This document shows positions 6,114 to 6,373 of a DNA stretch of 6,373 nt, one piece after another; within the stretch, counting starts at the first letter, position 1; each line of letters starts with the position of its first letter. The notes beneath the pieces were generated by a model. The model made no database searches, was not told the origin of the DNA, and was given only the letters and a program-made list of their open reading frames with translations. The stretch covers positions 1 to 6,373 of the forward strand of contig JAHJUH010000110.1 in NCBI GenBank assembly GCA_018829245.1. The letters are read 5' to 3'. Both the position numbers and the translations under genes were made by a program. The DNA is from Patescibacteria group bacterium (GTDB lineage: Bacteria > Patescibacteriota > Minisyncoccia > Portnoybacterales > UBA2143).

Positions 6114-6373
6114 TTATTTATCTAACATATACTTATCTATAAAATCCTTATTAAAACTAGGTAAACAACCTTCTCTAGAAACCATATGATAATATGGGTT
6201 TTTTAACATTTTTTCTCTTATTTTTTTAAGTTCCTCATTTTTAACATTTCCATAAACGATTTGAATTAAAGGGCAAGAAACAACATCTCCATAAGGCTGA
6301 ATGCCAATCTTTTCCCTGGCTGCTGGACAGCGCACTCCAAAATAACTTGAGTAAGTATCCATTCTGCCATGAA
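6114..6373 (-). CDS. Radical SAM/SPASM-type protein, C-terminal part only (5' end beyond the window)
   Basis: Only the last 85 or so residues are present. The frame stays open to the right edge: three codons (His-Gly-Arg) precede the first Met, at 6362, so that Met is unlikely to be the start. The visible part is an auxiliary-cluster domain of the SPASM/twitch kind: Cys-Pro, 12 residues after the Cys, then Gly-Asp-Val-Val-Ser-Cys-Pro (the CX12GX4C pattern), a GNV segment, and a late CLPS motif near the C-terminus. The same landmarks, in the same order, occur at the C-terminus of the fusion protein at 166-2247 (CP, GDVLPCP, GNI, CLAS, then F-I-x-K-F/Y), so the two are paralogues. The catalytic CX3CX2C motif would lie outside the window. 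The gene ends in two consecutive TAA codons, 4 bases before the next gene, a methyltransferase. The substrate is unknown. Such domains usually hold one or two extra Fe-S clusters, and few Cys are visible here, which suggests a single one. Confidence 0.8.
   Translation of the reverse strand, partial: HGRMDTYSSYFGVRCPAAREKIGIQPYGDVVSCPLIQIVYGNVKNEELKKIREKMLKNPYYHMVSREGCLPSFNKDFIDKYMLDK

Larger units (their letters stand above)
166..6373 (-). other. Single-strand gene string, probable operon of SAM-dependent enzymes
   Basis: Six consecutive minus-strand genes have junctions of 4, 1, -8, 2 and 3 bases in transcription order. No room for an internal promoter exists between genes, so expression from one upstream promoter outside the window is likely, with possible translational coupling at the 8-base overlap (4516-4523). 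Every product binds SAM: four class I methyltransferase domains and three radical SAM proteins. The uniform direction and spacing are seen directly; the shared pathway is inferred. Confidence 0.75.

Overview
The window is AT-rich. Every gene I can support lies on the minus strand, packed almost end to end and transcribed from about 6373 towards 1. Spacers are 1 to 4 bases, with one 8-base overlap, so this looks like the interior of one operon whose promoter lies beyond the right edge. Low GC, Lys/Ile/Asn-rich proteins and the lack of good Shine-Dalgarno motifs suggest an uncultured AT-rich bacterium, for example a candidate-phylum lineage. That is only an impression: there is no rRNA or taxonomic marker here. 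TAA and TGA behave as ordinary stops.

In transcription order: (1) 6373-6114, the C-terminal end of a radical SAM/SPASM-type protein, cut by the window edge; (2) 6109-5210, a class I SAM methyltransferase (MT) with an N-terminal four-Cys zinc-binding module; (3) 5208-4516, a small class I MT; (4) 4523-3669, a class I MT with a Trm112-like zinc ribbon and a hydrophobic C-terminus; (5) 3666-2251, a B12-binding-domain radical SAM protein; (6) 2247-166, a 693-residue fusion of a four-Cys MT like gene 2 to a complete radical SAM/SPASM-like enzyme like gene 1; (7) 90-4, a broken 3' end of a second copy of gene 5.

All six genes encode SAM-dependent enzymes: four classical MT domains and three radical SAM proteins. 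There is no glycosyltransferase, transporter, regulator or precursor peptide in view. Genes 1 and 2 are separate neighbours, while homologues of both are fused in gene 6, which argues that this MT type and this radical SAM type act on the same substrate. Hydrophobic C-terminal stretches in three MT modules suggest work at the membrane. Modification of a surface glycan or lipid intermediate is the most plausible context, but the substrate cannot be read from the sequence. The gene-5-like tail after gene 6 points to tandem duplication of the B12 radical SAM / MT module, followed by loss.

The best candidates for something undescribed are the MT-radical SAM fusion, its split counterpart, and the duplicated module.
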